From the NCBI GenBank assembly GCA_963814905.1, contig CAWFEM010000003.1:1-64000 (forward strand): 64,000 nt of DNA. Reading direction: 5' to 3'. Below, piece by piece: positions 43,745 through 53,425 of the stretch. The notes below the pieces were generated by a model. That model saw only the letters and a list, made by a program, of their open reading frames with translations, made no database searches and was not told where the DNA came from. The translations under genes were made by a program, and so were the position numbers. The stretch is from DASWJZ01 sp963814905. Its GTDB lineage: Bacteria; Pseudomonadota; Alphaproteobacteria; Rhizobiales; Afifellaceae. Positions within the stretch are counted from its first letter, which is position 1. Each line of letters opens with the position of its first letter.

Positions 43745-44125
43745 TCAGTCGTCGTAGCGAATATAGGCGTAGCGCGGATCGTCGGGCGTTCCGTCGAACG
43801 GCCCGTCCTCCAGAACCGGCCGCCAGGCGACCGTCTCCTCGATCTTCGCGGCGAGCGCGAAGTCCTTGTCGGTGATGCCTTTGGCGGAATGCGTCATCAG
43901 CGCGACCTCGACCGCACCGTACGAGACCTTGAGGTCCGGATGGTGCCACGCGGCTTCGGCGAGATGCGCAACGGCGTTGGCGACCATCAACGCCGCCTTC
44001 CAGCCCGCGGTCTTGTAGCGCCGCACCAGCATGCCGTCGGCGAACGCCCAGCGCGGCAGCTCCTTCTCGAGCCGCGCGGCGATCTCCGCGTCGGAATAGG
44101 TTCGCTCCGGCTTCCGCTCGCTCAT
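43745..44125 (-). CDS. phhB: Pterin-4a-carbinolamine dehydratase
   Basis: This 126-residue protein has the PCD signature (AHLAEAAWHHPDLKVSYGAVEVALMTHSAKGIT) with the catalytic His pair, preceded by ERTYSDAEIAARLEKELPRWAF. It dehydrates the 4a-carbinolamine that forms when tetrahydropterin is used as cofactor, or serves a coactivator role. Start ATG 44125 has AAAGGACG upstream. It converges with folK. Confidence 0.93.
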   Translation of the reverse strand: MSERKPERTYSDAEIAARLEKELPRWAFADGMLVRRYKTAGWKAALMVANAVAHLAEAAWHHPDLKVSYGAVEVALMTHSAKGITDKDFALAAKIEETVAWRPVLEDGPFDGTPDDPRYAYIRYDD

Positions 44126-44232
44126 TTGCGGCCGTCCTTTGTAAGCACGGTCTCCAGCATAACCCGAGCCCGGGGCAGACGCGACAAGCGGAGCGCTTGA
44201 CCGTGGTCCCCTGCCTCGGGCAGGCAGTCGCC

Positions 44233-44956
44233 ATGCGCGGAGTTCTCTTCGACAAAGACGGCACGCTGCTCGACTTCGAGGCCAGCTGGTCGCGCGTCTA
44301 CAAGGAGCTCTGTCTTGAGCTCGCTGAAGGCGACGACGCAAAGGCGGAGGCCATGCTCGTCGCCGGCGGCTACGATCTGTCGGCGAACCGCTTCCTCGCC
44401 GGAGGCGCGCTCGCCGCCGGCCACACGCTCGACATCGTGCACGTCTGGTATCCGGCGCTCGCCGGGCCGGCGCTCGCTGCAATGGTGGAGCGCATCGACA
44501 AGGTCTTCTACAAGAACGGCGTCGCCTGCTCGGTACCCGTTCCCGGTTTGGCGGAGACGCTCGAAGCGCTGCAGGCCGCGGGCATCGCCATGGGTGTTGC
44601 GACCAATGACGGAACGGCTGCAACGAAGGCGGCGCTCGAAGCGCTCGACCTCGACCCGCTTCCTGCCGCACGTCTTCGGCTACGATTCCGTTGCGCGACC
44701 GAAGCCGGCTCCCGACATCGTGCACGCTTTCGCCGAGGCCGCGGGCCTGCCGGTGGAGACGATCGTGGTGATCGGCGACAACCGGCACGATCTGGAGATG
44801 GCGCGCAGCGCCGGAGCGGGCGCGGCGATCGGTGTTCTCTCCGGAAATAGCGGGCGCGACGATCTTGAGCCGCTCGCCGATGCCATCCTCGACAGCGTGT
44901 CGGACCTGCCGGCCTGGCTCACGGCGCAACGGCCACCCGTCGTCCAAGCCTCCTAA
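44233..44956 (+). pseudogene. HAD-family phosphatase (phosphoglycolate phosphatase-like), split by a +1 frameshift
   Basis: The first frame (44233 to about 44657) carries motif I FDKDGTLLD and the cap region to ALEALDLD. The second (about 44660 to 44956) carries HVFGYDSVARPKPAPDIVHAF (motif III Lys) and VIGDNRHDLEMARSAG (motif IV). Removing one C from CCC at about 44656 restores DLDRFLPHVFGYDS. An intact protein of about 240 residues would cleave a small phosphate ester. As it stands, neither piece would be active. It is either a real mutation or a base-call error. Confidence 0.87.
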
Positions 44957-47382
44957 GCCGCGGCCATCCTGCGGGTCGCCCATCGCGCTTCGTTGGCGAT
45001 GAAGTCTTTCACCTCTTCGCGCGGCAGCGGACGGCTGAACAGATAACCCTGCCCCTCCGCGCAGCCGAGATCGCGCAGCATGGTGAGGTCTTCCTCCGTC
45101 TCCACGCCTTCCGCTATGGCCGTCATGCCGAGCGACTGCCCAAGCTCGACGATGGCACGAATGATGGCGGCGTTCTTGTTGCCGCTTCGTGCAGTGACGA
45201 CGAAGTCGCGGTCGATCTTGATGCTGTCGAATGGATACTTCCGGAGATAGCTCAGCGAGGAATAGCCGGTACCGAAGTCGTCCATGGAGATCCCCACCTG
45301 AAGCGCCTTCAGACGCCGCAACGTTTCAAGCGTCGCGACACTTTCCGACAGGAGCAGCGATTCGGTGATCTCGACCACCAGTCGATCGGGCCTGAGCCCG
45401 GCGCGGCTCAGCGAGGCACGGACATCCTCAACGATGTCGCCCTGCGTGAACTGCGCGACCGAGAGGTTGACCGCGACCTTCATGTGGGCCGGCCAACGCG
45501 CCGCGTCGGCGCAGGCTTGCGCCAGAACCCAACGGCCGATGTCGTTGATCAGACCGGAATCCTCGGCGACCGGGATGAACGTGCTCGGCGGCACGACGCC
45601 GTGGACGGGATGTGTCCAGCGCACGAGCGCCTCCAGACCCGTCATGCGCATCGAACGCAGATCGATGATCGGCTGGTAGTAGACGTCGAGGACGTCGTCC
45701 GCCAGCGCGCGTCTCAGATCGCGCTCCAGGATACGGCGGTTGGCAAGGCGCTCGCCCATGGCGCTTTCGAAGAAGCGATAGGTGCGCTTGCCGTCGGCCT
45801 TCGCGGCATAGAGGGCGAGATCGGCGTTCTTCTGAAGCACGTCGGAATCGTTGCCGTGCCGCGGTGCGATGGCAACGCCGACGGAGCCGGTCGCATAGAC
45901 CTGCTCGCCGTTGATGACGAAGGGCTTGCGCAATTCATCGACGAGACGCGCGGCAAGGTGCTCCGCGTCGTCGATCTGGGTGATGCGCGGCTGCAGAATG
46001 GCAAACTCGTCGCCGCCGAAGCGCGCCACCATGTCGGTGTCGCGGACCGTCCCCACGAGCCGCTCCGCGACCGCACATAAAAGCGCGTCGCCGGTCGGAT
46101 GGCCAAGCGAATCGTTCACACCCTTGAAGTTGTCGACGTCGACGCACATCACGGCGACCATGCTGCCGCCGGCTTCCGATTCCGCCAGTTCCTCCTGCAT
46201 GCGCTCGCGGAAAGCATAGCGGTTGGGCAAGCCGGTGAGGCCGTCATGGCGGGCCATGTGGGCGATGCGCGCCTGCGCCCGGCGCTGCTCCGTCACGTCC
46301 TCGAACGTTGCCACCCAGGAGCCCTCGCCCATGGGCCGCGGCGCGACGGCGATGATGCGGCCGTCGGCGTGCTCCTTCTCGAAGGCGGCGGCGCCGTCGG
46401 TCGCGATGCTCTTCGCGATCTCCGCCGCAAGATCGGGCAGAAGATCGTGGAGCGAGGCGTCTTCGCCGTCTTTCGCCTGGAGGAAACGCTCCACCCGGAA
46501 GAGCTGTTCGAACTGCCGATTGCAGACTTTCGGCCTGAGCGCGGCGTCGAACATGCACAGGCCCTGCGACATGTGGTTGAACGCGGCGTCGAAGAGCAGG
46601 TTCTGCGATTCCAGAGCCTCTTCCTTCTCGATCAGCCGCTCGTTTTTTTGGCGGAGCTCGGCGTTCGACGATTCGATGACGCGATTGGCGGCGGCGAGGT
46701 CTTCAGCCGCCCGCTTCAAATCCGCCGTCGTGAGGCTCAACTCGCGGTGCGCCCGCGCCAGCAGACGGTTGTGCCAGGTGAGCGCGCCGACCAGGCAGAG
46801 ACCGCAAATGATCAAGCCGAAGGAAAGGGCGGAGAATTGCTGGTGGAGCTCCACGAGCGATTTGCGATCGTGCAATAGATGCTCGGCGCCATAGCGATTG
46901 GCTTCCGCGGCGAGGCCGACGAGACGCGGCACCATTGGCTCCAGCGCGTGGAGGATCGGCTGCGGGTTGAGAGCGAGGCCGGAAACGGCGAACCCCGCAT
47001 CGATGGTGCGGATGGTGCTCCGCAGGTCCGCGACGGCACGGCGGTGCTCCGGCGTCGTCGCAGCGAACCTGGCGAATTCGCCGTTGTCGAGCATCGCGGC
47101 GCGATCGCTCAGAATCTCGAAGCGAAGCCTTGCGTCGGCAAGATCCTCCTGCCTACCGCTCAGCGCAAATCTGAGCAGCGCCTCCTCGAAGCGCTGCAGC
47201 TCGATGGCGGTCTGGCTTGCCGAATAAGCGACGTTGTAGCGCGAGAAGCTGTCGAGCGATTCCTCCCGCCGGTCGATCATCCAGTACGTGTAGAGGGCGG
47301 CGGCGACGAGCGCCGCGATCACCGCGCCCAGATAGATCTGGACGAGCCTGCCCGACGTCATCGAAGGGGTGCTACCCGGCAT
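44953..47382 (-). CDS. Membrane GGDEF-EAL protein (c-di-GMP synthase/phosphodiesterase)
   Basis: This 809-residue protein has a transmembrane helix at about 14-34, a periplasmic sensor region to about 185, a second helix at about 190-210, a coiled coil at 215-255, PAS at 265-365, GGDEF at 370-535 and EAL at 540-795. The active site GGDEF and the inhibitory site RDTD before it are intact. The EAL half is complete too (EALVRW, NLS, EITE, DDFGTGYSS, AEGVETE). Both activities look possible. It converges with the HAD gene, overlapping by four bases. Confidence 0.93.
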   Translation of the reverse strand: MPGSTPSMTSGRLVQIYLGAVIAALVAAALYTYWMIDRREESLDSFSRYNVAYSASQTAIELQRFEEALLRFALSGRQEDLADARLRFEILSDRAAMLDNGEFARFAATTPEHRRAVADLRSTIRTIDAGFAVSGLALNPQPILHALEPMVPRLVGLAAEANRYGAEHLLHDRKSLVELHQQFSALSFGLIICGLCLVGALTWHNRLLARAHRELSLTTADLKRAAEDLAAANRVIESSNAELRQKNERLIEKEEALESQNLLFDAAFNHMSQGLCMFDAALRPKVCNRQFEQLFRVERFLQAKDGEDASLHDLLPDLAAEIAKSIATDGAAAFEKEHADGRIIAVAPRPMGEGSWVATFEDVTEQRRAQARIAHMARHDGLTGLPNRYAFRERMQEELAESEAGGSMVAVMCVDVDNFKGVNDSLGHPTGDALLCAVAERLVGTVRDTDMVARFGGDEFAILQPRITQIDDAEHLAARLVDELRKPFVINGEQVYATGSVGVAIAPRHGNDSDVLQKNADLALYAAKADGKRTYRFFESAMGERLANRRILERDLRRALADDVLDVYYQPIIDLRSMRMTGLEALVRWTHPVHGVVPPSTFIPVAEDSGLINDIGRWVLAQACADAARWPAHMKVAVNLSVAQFTQGDIVEDVRASLSRAGLRPDRLVVEITESLLLSESVATLETLRRLKALQVGISMDDFGTGYSSLSYLRKYPFDSIKIDRDFVVTARSGNKNAAIIRAIVELGQSLGMTAIAEGVETEEDLTMLRDLGCAEGQGYLFSRPLPREEVKDFIANEARWATRRMAAA

Positions 47383-47669
47383 TTCGTTTCTTCAACTGCC
47401 GCTCATGCGTCGGCTGCGTTGGCGTTGGCGATATTGCCGCCGAGACGTGGCGAGGAGGGCACGCGCCCGTCGAAGCGTCTGCCCGAAAGGCGGAATCGTG
47501 CCGACTGTCGGCGAGGAAAAGAGGCGCGCCCGTGCCGTCATCACTGAACTTCCCCTGCCAACGGTTGCAGAGGCCACAATTCGGGGACCCAGGCTAAGAA
47601 ACGGTTTCGGCGGGCTATCGCCGCGTCTTTCGCGGCTTTGTGCTGAAGATCGCGTAAATAGAGACGCGG

Positions 47670-48947
47670 CTAGAGCCGGTCGGCCAGACGTCCGCGCCAC
47701 AGCGCGAGGGTAACCAGCGCGTGCCGCAACCATTCCGGGCGTGGCAACGGCGGAATCGGCAGCGCCTCGAACGCCGCGATCCGCTGGCGTGAGCCGAGGG
47801 CCGCTTCGGCGAGGAGCTTGCCGAGAAACGGCGCAAGCGCCACCCCCTGTCCCGAATAGCCGCCCGCCGCCCAGACCGCAGGCGCGATCTCGCGCACAAA
47901 GGGAAGGCGCGGGGCGGTGACGGAGACGACGCCCCCCCAGCCATGCGCGATCGGCGCCCCCGCGAGGCCCGGATAGATTTCCAGGAGATGCGGACGCACG
48001 AAAGCGGGGATATCGGCGGGGATCATTCCGGCGCTGCTCTCGCCGCCACCGAAGACCAGGCGCCCGTCCGCGGTCTTGCGCCAATAGCGAACGACGAAGC
48101 GGCTGTCGGCGGCGGATTCGCCGCCGGGAAGGATCGTCTCGCCCGCCGCGCCAAGCGGCTCGGTCACGACGACAAAGCTGTTGATGCCGAGCATCCGCCG
48201 GCGCGTGATCCGCTCGAAGCGGCCGGAACGCCCGTCGGTCGCGACGATGACGTGATCGGCGCGGATCTCGCCACTCGCCGTGCGCACGACGGGACCCCCG
48301 CCTTCGCGCTTCAACTCGATGGCCGGCGTGTTCTCGTGGATTGTCGCTCCGAGGGTCACCGAGGCGCGCGCCAGACCGAGCGCGAAGCGATAGGGGTCGA
48401 GATGTCCGCCGCCGCTGTCATGAACGGCGCCGAAGAAACGCTCCGAGCCAACCGCCGCGACGGTCTCGTCGCGACCCAGAAGCCGAACCTGGGCGTAGCC
48501 GAAGCGACCGGTGAGCGCCTCGACGAGCTCCGCCGATTCCGCCGTGAGCGATGGCTTGTGCAGCGTCTCCATGACGCCGGCCCTGAGGTCGCAGGCGATC
48601 GCGAAGCGGACGATCAGCGCCCGGATCAGCGCCTTCGCCTCCTCCGACATGTCCCAAAACTCTTTGGCACGCGCGAAGCCGAAGTGCTCTTCAAGCCAGA
48701 TGGGATCGCGCCGGAGGCCCGAGTGGATCTGACCGCCATTGCGGCCGGAGGCGCCGCTTGCCACGCTCTCCCCTTCCACCAGGACGACGTCGGCGCCGGC
48801 CTCCGCGAGATGGATCGCGGCGGACAGGCCGGTGAAGCCGCCGCCGACAATGCACACGTCGGCGCGGCGCGGGCCGTCGAGCGGCGGATATTGGGTGACG
48901 TCGCCCGCAGCCAGGCGGAAGAAGGACGGCGGAAAGCCGCGCGCCAT
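47670..48947 (-). CDS. puuB: Gamma-glutamylputrescine oxidoreductase-like FAD enzyme
   Basis: This 425-residue DAO-family flavoenzyme has an N-terminal dinucleotide-binding motif ADVCIVGGGFTGLSAAIHLAEAG, then SGASGRNGGQIHSG, and GGESSAGM with GWGGVV near the C-terminus. PuuB oxidises gamma-glutamylputrescine to the aldehyde. It is four bases downstream of puuA, which supports the assignment over other DAO-family members. Confidence 0.85.
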   Translation of the reverse strand: MARGFPPSFFRLAAGDVTQYPPLDGPRRADVCIVGGGFTGLSAAIHLAEAGADVVLVEGESVASGASGRNGGQIHSGLRRDPIWLEEHFGFARAKEFWDMSEEAKALIRALIVRFAIACDLRAGVMETLHKPSLTAESAELVEALTGRFGYAQVRLLGRDETVAAVGSERFFGAVHDSGGGHLDPYRFALGLARASVTLGATIHENTPAIELKREGGGPVVRTASGEIRADHVIVATDGRSGRFERITRRRMLGINSFVVVTEPLGAAGETILPGGESAADSRFVVRYWRKTADGRLVFGGGESSAGMIPADIPAFVRPHLLEIYPGLAGAPIAHGWGGVVSVTAPRLPFVREIAPAVWAAGGYSGQGVALAPFLGKLLAEAALGSRQRIAAFEALPIPPLPRPEWLRHALVTLALWRGRLADRL

Positions 48948-48951
48948 CGGA

Positions 48952-50358
48952 TCACACGCTCAGGAGCAGGTATTCGCGCTCCCATGCGCTGATCACGCCC
49001 ATGAAGGTCTCGTATTCGGTCTCCTTGATGGCGCGATAGGTGCGCACGAAGGGAGCGCCGAAAATCTCGATCAATTCCGGCGTCTCCTCCAGCATTTTCA
49101 CCGCATCGAGAATCGAGCGCGGCAGCGCGAAGCTCGGATCGTGGCTGGCGCCTTCCATCGGCCGGTCGGGCTCGATCTTGCGCACCAGCCCGAGATAGCC
49201 GCAGGCGAGCGAGGCGGCGATCGCGAGATAGGGATTGGCGTCGGAGGAGGGAACGCGGTTCTCCACCCGCCGGTTCGCGGCGTCGGAAAGCGGCACGCGC
49301 AGACCGACGGTGCGGTTGTCGTAGCCCCAACGCACGTTGATCGGGGCGCTCGTATTCCTGGCCAGCCGCCGATAGGAGTTCACGTAGGGCGCGAGCATGC
49401 ACATGACGCGCGGCAGGTAGGCCTGCATGCCGCCGAGATAGTGCATGAAGGGCTCCGCCAGCTTGCTTTGGCCGTCATCGGCGAAGATGTTGCGGCCGGT
49501 CGCGATGTCGCTCACGGAGTGGTGGATGTGCATGGCGGAGCCGGGCTCCGTCGCGATCGGCTTCGCCATGAAGGTGGCGTACATCTTGTGGCGAAGCGCG
49601 GCCTCGCGGATCGTGCGCTTGAACAGGAAGACCTGGTCTGCGAGCTCGATCGGATCGCCGTGCCGCAGATTGATCTCCATCTGCGCCGTGCCGTCTTCGT
49701 GGTTCAGCGTGTCGATCTCCAGCCCCTGCGCCTCGGAGAAGCGGTAGATGTCGTCGAAGAGCTCCTCGAACTCGTTCACCGCCGTGATCGAATAGGCCTG
49801 GCGCGCGCGCTCCGGCCGTCCGGAACGGCCGACCGGCGGCTCCAGCGGATAGTCCGGGTCGATGTTCGGCTTGACGAGATAGAACTCCATCTCCGGCGCC
49901 ACGATGGGCTTCAGGCCGCGCTCCGAATAAAGATCGACGACGCGCTTCAGGACGTTGCGCGGCGCGATCTCGAACGGCGTCCCGTCCTTGTGGAAGGCAT
50001 TGTGGATCAGCTGCGCGGTCGGGTCGCTCGCCCAGGGGACCACCGCGAGCGTCGAATAATCGGCGCGGAAGATGAGATCGGAATCGGTCAGGCCCTCCAT
50101 GAAGGCCACCTCCTCCGGATATTCGCCGGTGATGGTCTGCAGGAACATGGAGGCGGGCAGCGTCATCGGGTTGCCGCCGAAAAATTTTTCCGTCGGCATC
50201 AGCTTGCCGCGCGCCACGCCGGCCTGGTCGGGAATGATGCACTCGATATCGTCGATGCGGCGCAGCCGGCACCATTGGCGGGCCGCCGCCTCGTCGGGCG
50301 CACCGCGCTCCGATGCCACTGAATCGTCGTCGTCCGGGTCTTCTCGTATTGCGCTCAT
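48952..50358 (-). CDS. puuA: Gamma-glutamylputrescine synthetase-like (glutamine synthetase family)
   Basis: This 468-residue GS-family enzyme joins glutamate to putrescine with ATP. Seen are the N-terminal GS beta-grasp, EMEFYLV, AQMEINLRHGD, MHIHHSVSD, and the NRRVENRVPSSDANPYLAIAASL motif of the GS active site. It differs from housekeeping GlnA in lacking the adenylylation Tyr loop. It is followed by puuB, and the potFGHI-type importer lies 9 kb further on. Together they form putrescine uptake and catabolism. Confidence 0.88.
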   Translation of the reverse strand: MSAIREDPDDDDSVASERGAPDEAAARQWCRLRRIDDIECIIPDQAGVARGKLMPTEKFFGGNPMTLPASMFLQTITGEYPEEVAFMEGLTDSDLIFRADYSTLAVVPWASDPTAQLIHNAFHKDGTPFEIAPRNVLKRVVDLYSERGLKPIVAPEMEFYLVKPNIDPDYPLEPPVGRSGRPERARQAYSITAVNEFEELFDDIYRFSEAQGLEIDTLNHEDGTAQMEINLRHGDPIELADQVFLFKRTIREAALRHKMYATFMAKPIATEPGSAMHIHHSVSDIATGRNIFADDGQSKLAEPFMHYLGGMQAYLPRVMCMLAPYVNSYRRLARNTSAPINVRWGYDNRTVGLRVPLSDAANRRVENRVPSSDANPYLAIAASLACGYLGLVRKIEPDRPMEGASHDPSFALPRSILDAVKMLEETPELIEIFGAPFVRTYRAIKETEYETFMGVISAWEREYLLLSV

Positions 50359-50412
50359 GGCCGATACTTAGCCGTTTTCGCGCCATTCGCGAAGCCGGAG
50401 CCGGAATCCCCC

Positions 50413-51543
50413 TTAATCGAGGGTGCGGCGGAAGCGGAGAAGCGCGATCCCGCCGATCACCGTTAGAAAGACGGCGACCGGCCAGAGATGGGGAAGCGTT
50501 TCGAGCGTCGTGTTGCCTTTCAGCATGATGCCGCGCACGGCGCGCAGGAAATGCGTCAGCGGCAGCACCTCTCCGAGCGCCTGCGCCCAGACCGGCATGC
50601 CGCGAAACGGGAACATGAAGCCGGAAAGCAGGATGGAGGGCAGGAAGAAGAAGAAGGTCATCTGCATCGCCTGCAATTGCGACCGCGCAAGCGTGGAGAA
50701 CGTGTAGCCGAGCGTCACGTTGGCGGCGATGAAGAGGAGCACCGCGACGAGGAGCAGGGTCAGCGAGCCTTCGAGCGGCACCGAAAACAGCGCATAGGCC
50801 GCCGTCAGGATGACGATGACCTGCAGGAAGCCCATGACGATATAGGGCACGATCTTGCCGATCATGATCTCAAGCGGCCTGAGCGGCATGGCGAGCAGAC
50901 TCTCCATGGTGCCGCGCTCGATCTCGCGCGTCAGGGCGAGCGCCGTCATCAGCGTCGTCGTCATGGTGAGGATGGTGCCGATCAGCCCCGGCACGATGTT
51001 GTAGGTGTTGACCGCCTCCGGATTGTAGAGGCGGTGGACGACAACGTTCGCCGCCGCGGCACCGGACGCCGGTGCCGTGGGGCCGTCGGCGGAGGCTTCG
51101 ATGGCGCGGCGCACGATCTCCGGCATCGCCGCAATGGCATTGGCGGAAGCGGTCGGATCGGAAGCGTCGGCCTCGATCACCACGTCGGGGTGGTGGCCGC
51201 GCACCAGATCCTTGTGGAAGTCGCGCGGTATCGTCACGACGAAGGCGAACGAACCGTCCGCCAGACCCGCTTTCGCCTCCGCCTCGGTCAACAGGCCGTC
51301 GATGCGGAAATAGCCGGAGGTCTGCATGCCGGCGACGATGGCGCGCGAGACCGGTCCGGAATCGGCGGCGACGACGCCGGTCGGCAGATGCTTCGGGTCG
51401 GTGTTGATGGCATAGCCGAAGAGCACGAGCTGCATGATCGGAACGCCGAGGATCATCGCGAAGGTCAGCCGGTCGCGGCGCATCTGAATGAATTCCTTCA
51501 GAAGCACCGCGCGAATGCGATACGATCGAGATGGCGCGCGCAT
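50413..51543 (-). CDS. ABC-2-type exporter permease (YbhS/YhhJ-like)
   Basis: This 376-residue membrane protein has a first helix at about 22-42, a large periplasmic loop, and five helices from about 175 to 370. NIVPGLIGTILTMTTTLMTALALTREIERGTMESLLAMP is the ABC-2 signature. It shares one base with the ATPase gene upstream (TGATG). Only one permease is seen, so a homodimer is likely. Confidence 0.9.
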   Translation of the reverse strand: MRAPSRSYRIRAVLLKEFIQMRRDRLTFAMILGVPIMQLVLFGYAINTDPKHLPTGVVAADSGPVSRAIVAGMQTSGYFRIDGLLTEAEAKAGLADGSFAFVVTIPRDFHKDLVRGHHPDVVIEADASDPTASANAIAAMPEIVRRAIEASADGPTAPASGAAAANVVVHRLYNPEAVNTYNIVPGLIGTILTMTTTLMTALALTREIERGTMESLLAMPLRPLEIMIGKIVPYIVMGFLQVIVILTAAYALFSVPLEGSLTLLLVAVLLFIAANVTLGYTFSTLARSQLQAMQMTFFFFLPSILLSGFMFPFRGMPVWAQALGEVLPLTHFLRAVRGIMLKGNTTLETLPHLWPVAVFLTVIGGIALLRFRRTLD

Positions 51544-52475
51544 CAGCCGTTCTCCGCCAGCTGCGCTTCGCTCATGAGGCGAATGAACACGTCCTCAAGC
51601 GTCGTCTCGCCGGTCTCCACCTGGATCGGATAGCGCGCCGCGACCTCGTGCACGCTTTCGGCCAGAGCCCGCCGGTCGGAGCCGACGACGTGGACCGCCT
51701 GGCCGAAGGCCGCGACCTGCTCCACGCCCGGCATGCCTTCAAGCGCACGCGCGGCTGCCTGCGAGCCCTTGCCCACGACCACCAGCGTGCCGAGGCCGGA
51801 CTGGTCGATGATCTCCTGCGCGGTGCCGCGCGCAACGACAGTGCCGTAAGCGATGTAGACGATGCGATGGCAGCGCTCCGCCTCGTCCATGTAGTGGGTG
51901 GAGACAAGGACCGTGAGCCCGTCCTCGGCGAGGCGGTGAATCTCGTCCCAGAACTCGCGGCGCGCTTTCGGGTCGACGCCGGCGGTCGGCTCGTCGAGGA
52001 GGAGAAGCTTCGGCTTGTGCATGATGCAGGAGGCAAGCGCCAGCCGCTGCTTCCAGCCGCCGGAGAGCGTGCCGGCGAGCTGGCGCTGGCGGGCCTTCAG
52101 GCCAAGCCCCTCAAGTGTCTCGTCGACGGCATGACGAAGATCGGGAAGCGCGTAGAGCCTGCCGACGAATTCGAGATTCTCGCGGATCGTCAGGTCCTCG
52201 TAGAGCGAGAAACGCTGCGTCATGTAGCCGACCTCGCGCTTGATCGCTTCCGCCTCGCGCACGATGTCGTGGCCAAGGCACGTGCCCTCGCCGCCGCTCG
52301 GCCGCAACAGCCCGCAGATCATGCGGATCGTCGTGGTCTTGCCGGAGCCGTTCGGGCCGAGGAAGCCGACGATCTCGCCCTCGCGTACCTTCAGATCGAT
52401 GTCCTTGACCGCGACCTTGTCGCCGAAGCGCTTGCTCAGGCCGTGCACGTCGATGACGGTCGATTCGCTGTTCAT
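51543..52475 (-). CDS. ABC exporter ATP-binding protein (YbhF-like)
   Basis: This 310-residue ATPase has Walker A GPNGSGKTTTI, signature LSGGWKQRLALA, Walker B LLLDEPTAGVDP and the switch His in VSTHYMDEA. A single nucleotide-binding domain is present, where E. coli YbhF has two. It sits between the membrane-fusion protein and the permease and powers export of an unknown, perhaps toxic, compound. Confidence 0.93.
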   Translation of the reverse strand: MNSESTVIDVHGLSKRFGDKVAVKDIDLKVREGEIVGFLGPNGSGKTTTIRMICGLLRPSGGEGTCLGHDIVREAEAIKREVGYMTQRFSLYEDLTIRENLEFVGRLYALPDLRHAVDETLEGLGLKARQRQLAGTLSGGWKQRLALASCIMHKPKLLLLDEPTAGVDPKARREFWDEIHRLAEDGLTVLVSTHYMDEAERCHRIVYIAYGTVVARGTAQEIIDQSGLGTLVVVGKGSQAAARALEGMPGVEQVAAFGQAVHVVGSDRRALAESVHEVAARYPIQVETGETTLEDVFIRLMSEAQLAENG

Positions 52476-53425
52476 TGTCCGCCACCCGGCGCGACGGAAA
52501 CATCGACCGGCTGGCCGAGCGGCAACGTCGCCGCATCGCCTTCAAGACGCGCCTCGGCGCGGAACATCAGCTTGCCGCGGTTCTCGCGGCTGAAGATGAC
52601 GGGCGGCGTGTATTCCGCCTCGTTGCCAAGGAAGGTCAGCGTCGCCGCCATCCCGGCGGAGCAGCCGTCGCAGGTGACCGACATGTCACCGCCGATCTTG
52701 AGCTGAGCGCGCTCCGCCTCCGGCACGAAAAAGATCACCTTGCGCTTGTCGGCGGGAAGAAGCTGCAGCACGGCGGAGGCGGCCGAGGCGACCTCGCCCG
52801 CCTCGTAATAGGTGTCCTCGATACGGCCGGCGACGGGCGCGGCGACGAGATATTTCGAGGCGCGCGTTCGCGCCTGCTCAAGCGCGGCGCGGGTCGCGTC
52901 GACGGCGCGCTCGCCGGCGTCGATCTCCGGCGTGCGCGCGGGCATCGCCGCGACGTCGCGCTGGCGATGGGCCGACACCACGCGAGCCTCGGCGATGGTG
53001 ATCGCCTCACGCGCCTGGTCGAGCTGCGCCTCAGAGGCGACCTTGCGGTCGAAGAGCGCCTTCTGCCGCTCGAAGTCGCGGCGCGCCTTGTCGAGCGCGG
53101 CATTTGCCTCCGCGATCTGCGCTTCGATCACAGCGATCTCCGGCGGACGCTGCCCTTCCTGGAGGTTGGCGAGCTGCGCCTCGGCGCGCGCCATCTCCGC
53201 TTCCGCCTGGCGGACGGCGGCCTCCGCTTCCGTGTCGTCGATCTTGAAAAGAAGATCGCCCGCGGCGACATCGCCGCCGCGCGAAACGGCAAGCTCGACG
53301 ATGCGGCCGCCGACCTCCGGCGCGACGTCGACGAAGTCGCCCTCGACATAGCCCTGGAACGTCTCGCCGTGGGGATCGCCGCAGGCGGTGAGAAGCAACG
53401 CGGCAAGAAGCACCAGTCGTCTCAT
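52472..53425 (-). CDS. HlyD/YbhG-type membrane-fusion lipoprotein
   Basis: This 317-residue periplasmic adaptor has a lipoprotein signal with lipobox LTAC at residues 12-15, a biotinyl-lipoyl-like domain (APEVGGRIVELAVSRGGDV), a long coiled-coil hairpin at about 70-190 (EAEMARAEAQLANLQE...), and a second half-lipoyl segment KYLVAAPVAGRIEDTYY. It links the inner membrane exporter to an outer-membrane channel. It overlaps both neighbours by four bases. Confidence 0.92.
   Translation of the reverse strand: MRRLVLLAALLLTACGDPHGETFQGYVEGDFVDVAPEVGGRIVELAVSRGGDVAAGDLLFKIDDTEAEAAVRQAEAEMARAEAQLANLQEGQRPPEIAVIEAQIAEANAALDKARRDFERQKALFDRKVASEAQLDQAREAITIAEARVVSAHRQRDVAAMPARTPEIDAGERAVDATRAALEQARTRASKYLVAAPVAGRIEDTYYEAGEVASAASAVLQLLPADKRKVIFFVPEAERAQLKIGGDMSVTCDGCSAGMAATLTFLGNEAEYTPPVIFSRENRGKLMFRAEARLEGDAATLPLGQPVDVSVAPGGGQ

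Noticed and set aside
47383..47669. Gap between the GGDEF-EAL and puuB genes
   Set aside because: Checked for a small gene or RNA; open frames have no start signal and no recognisable text.
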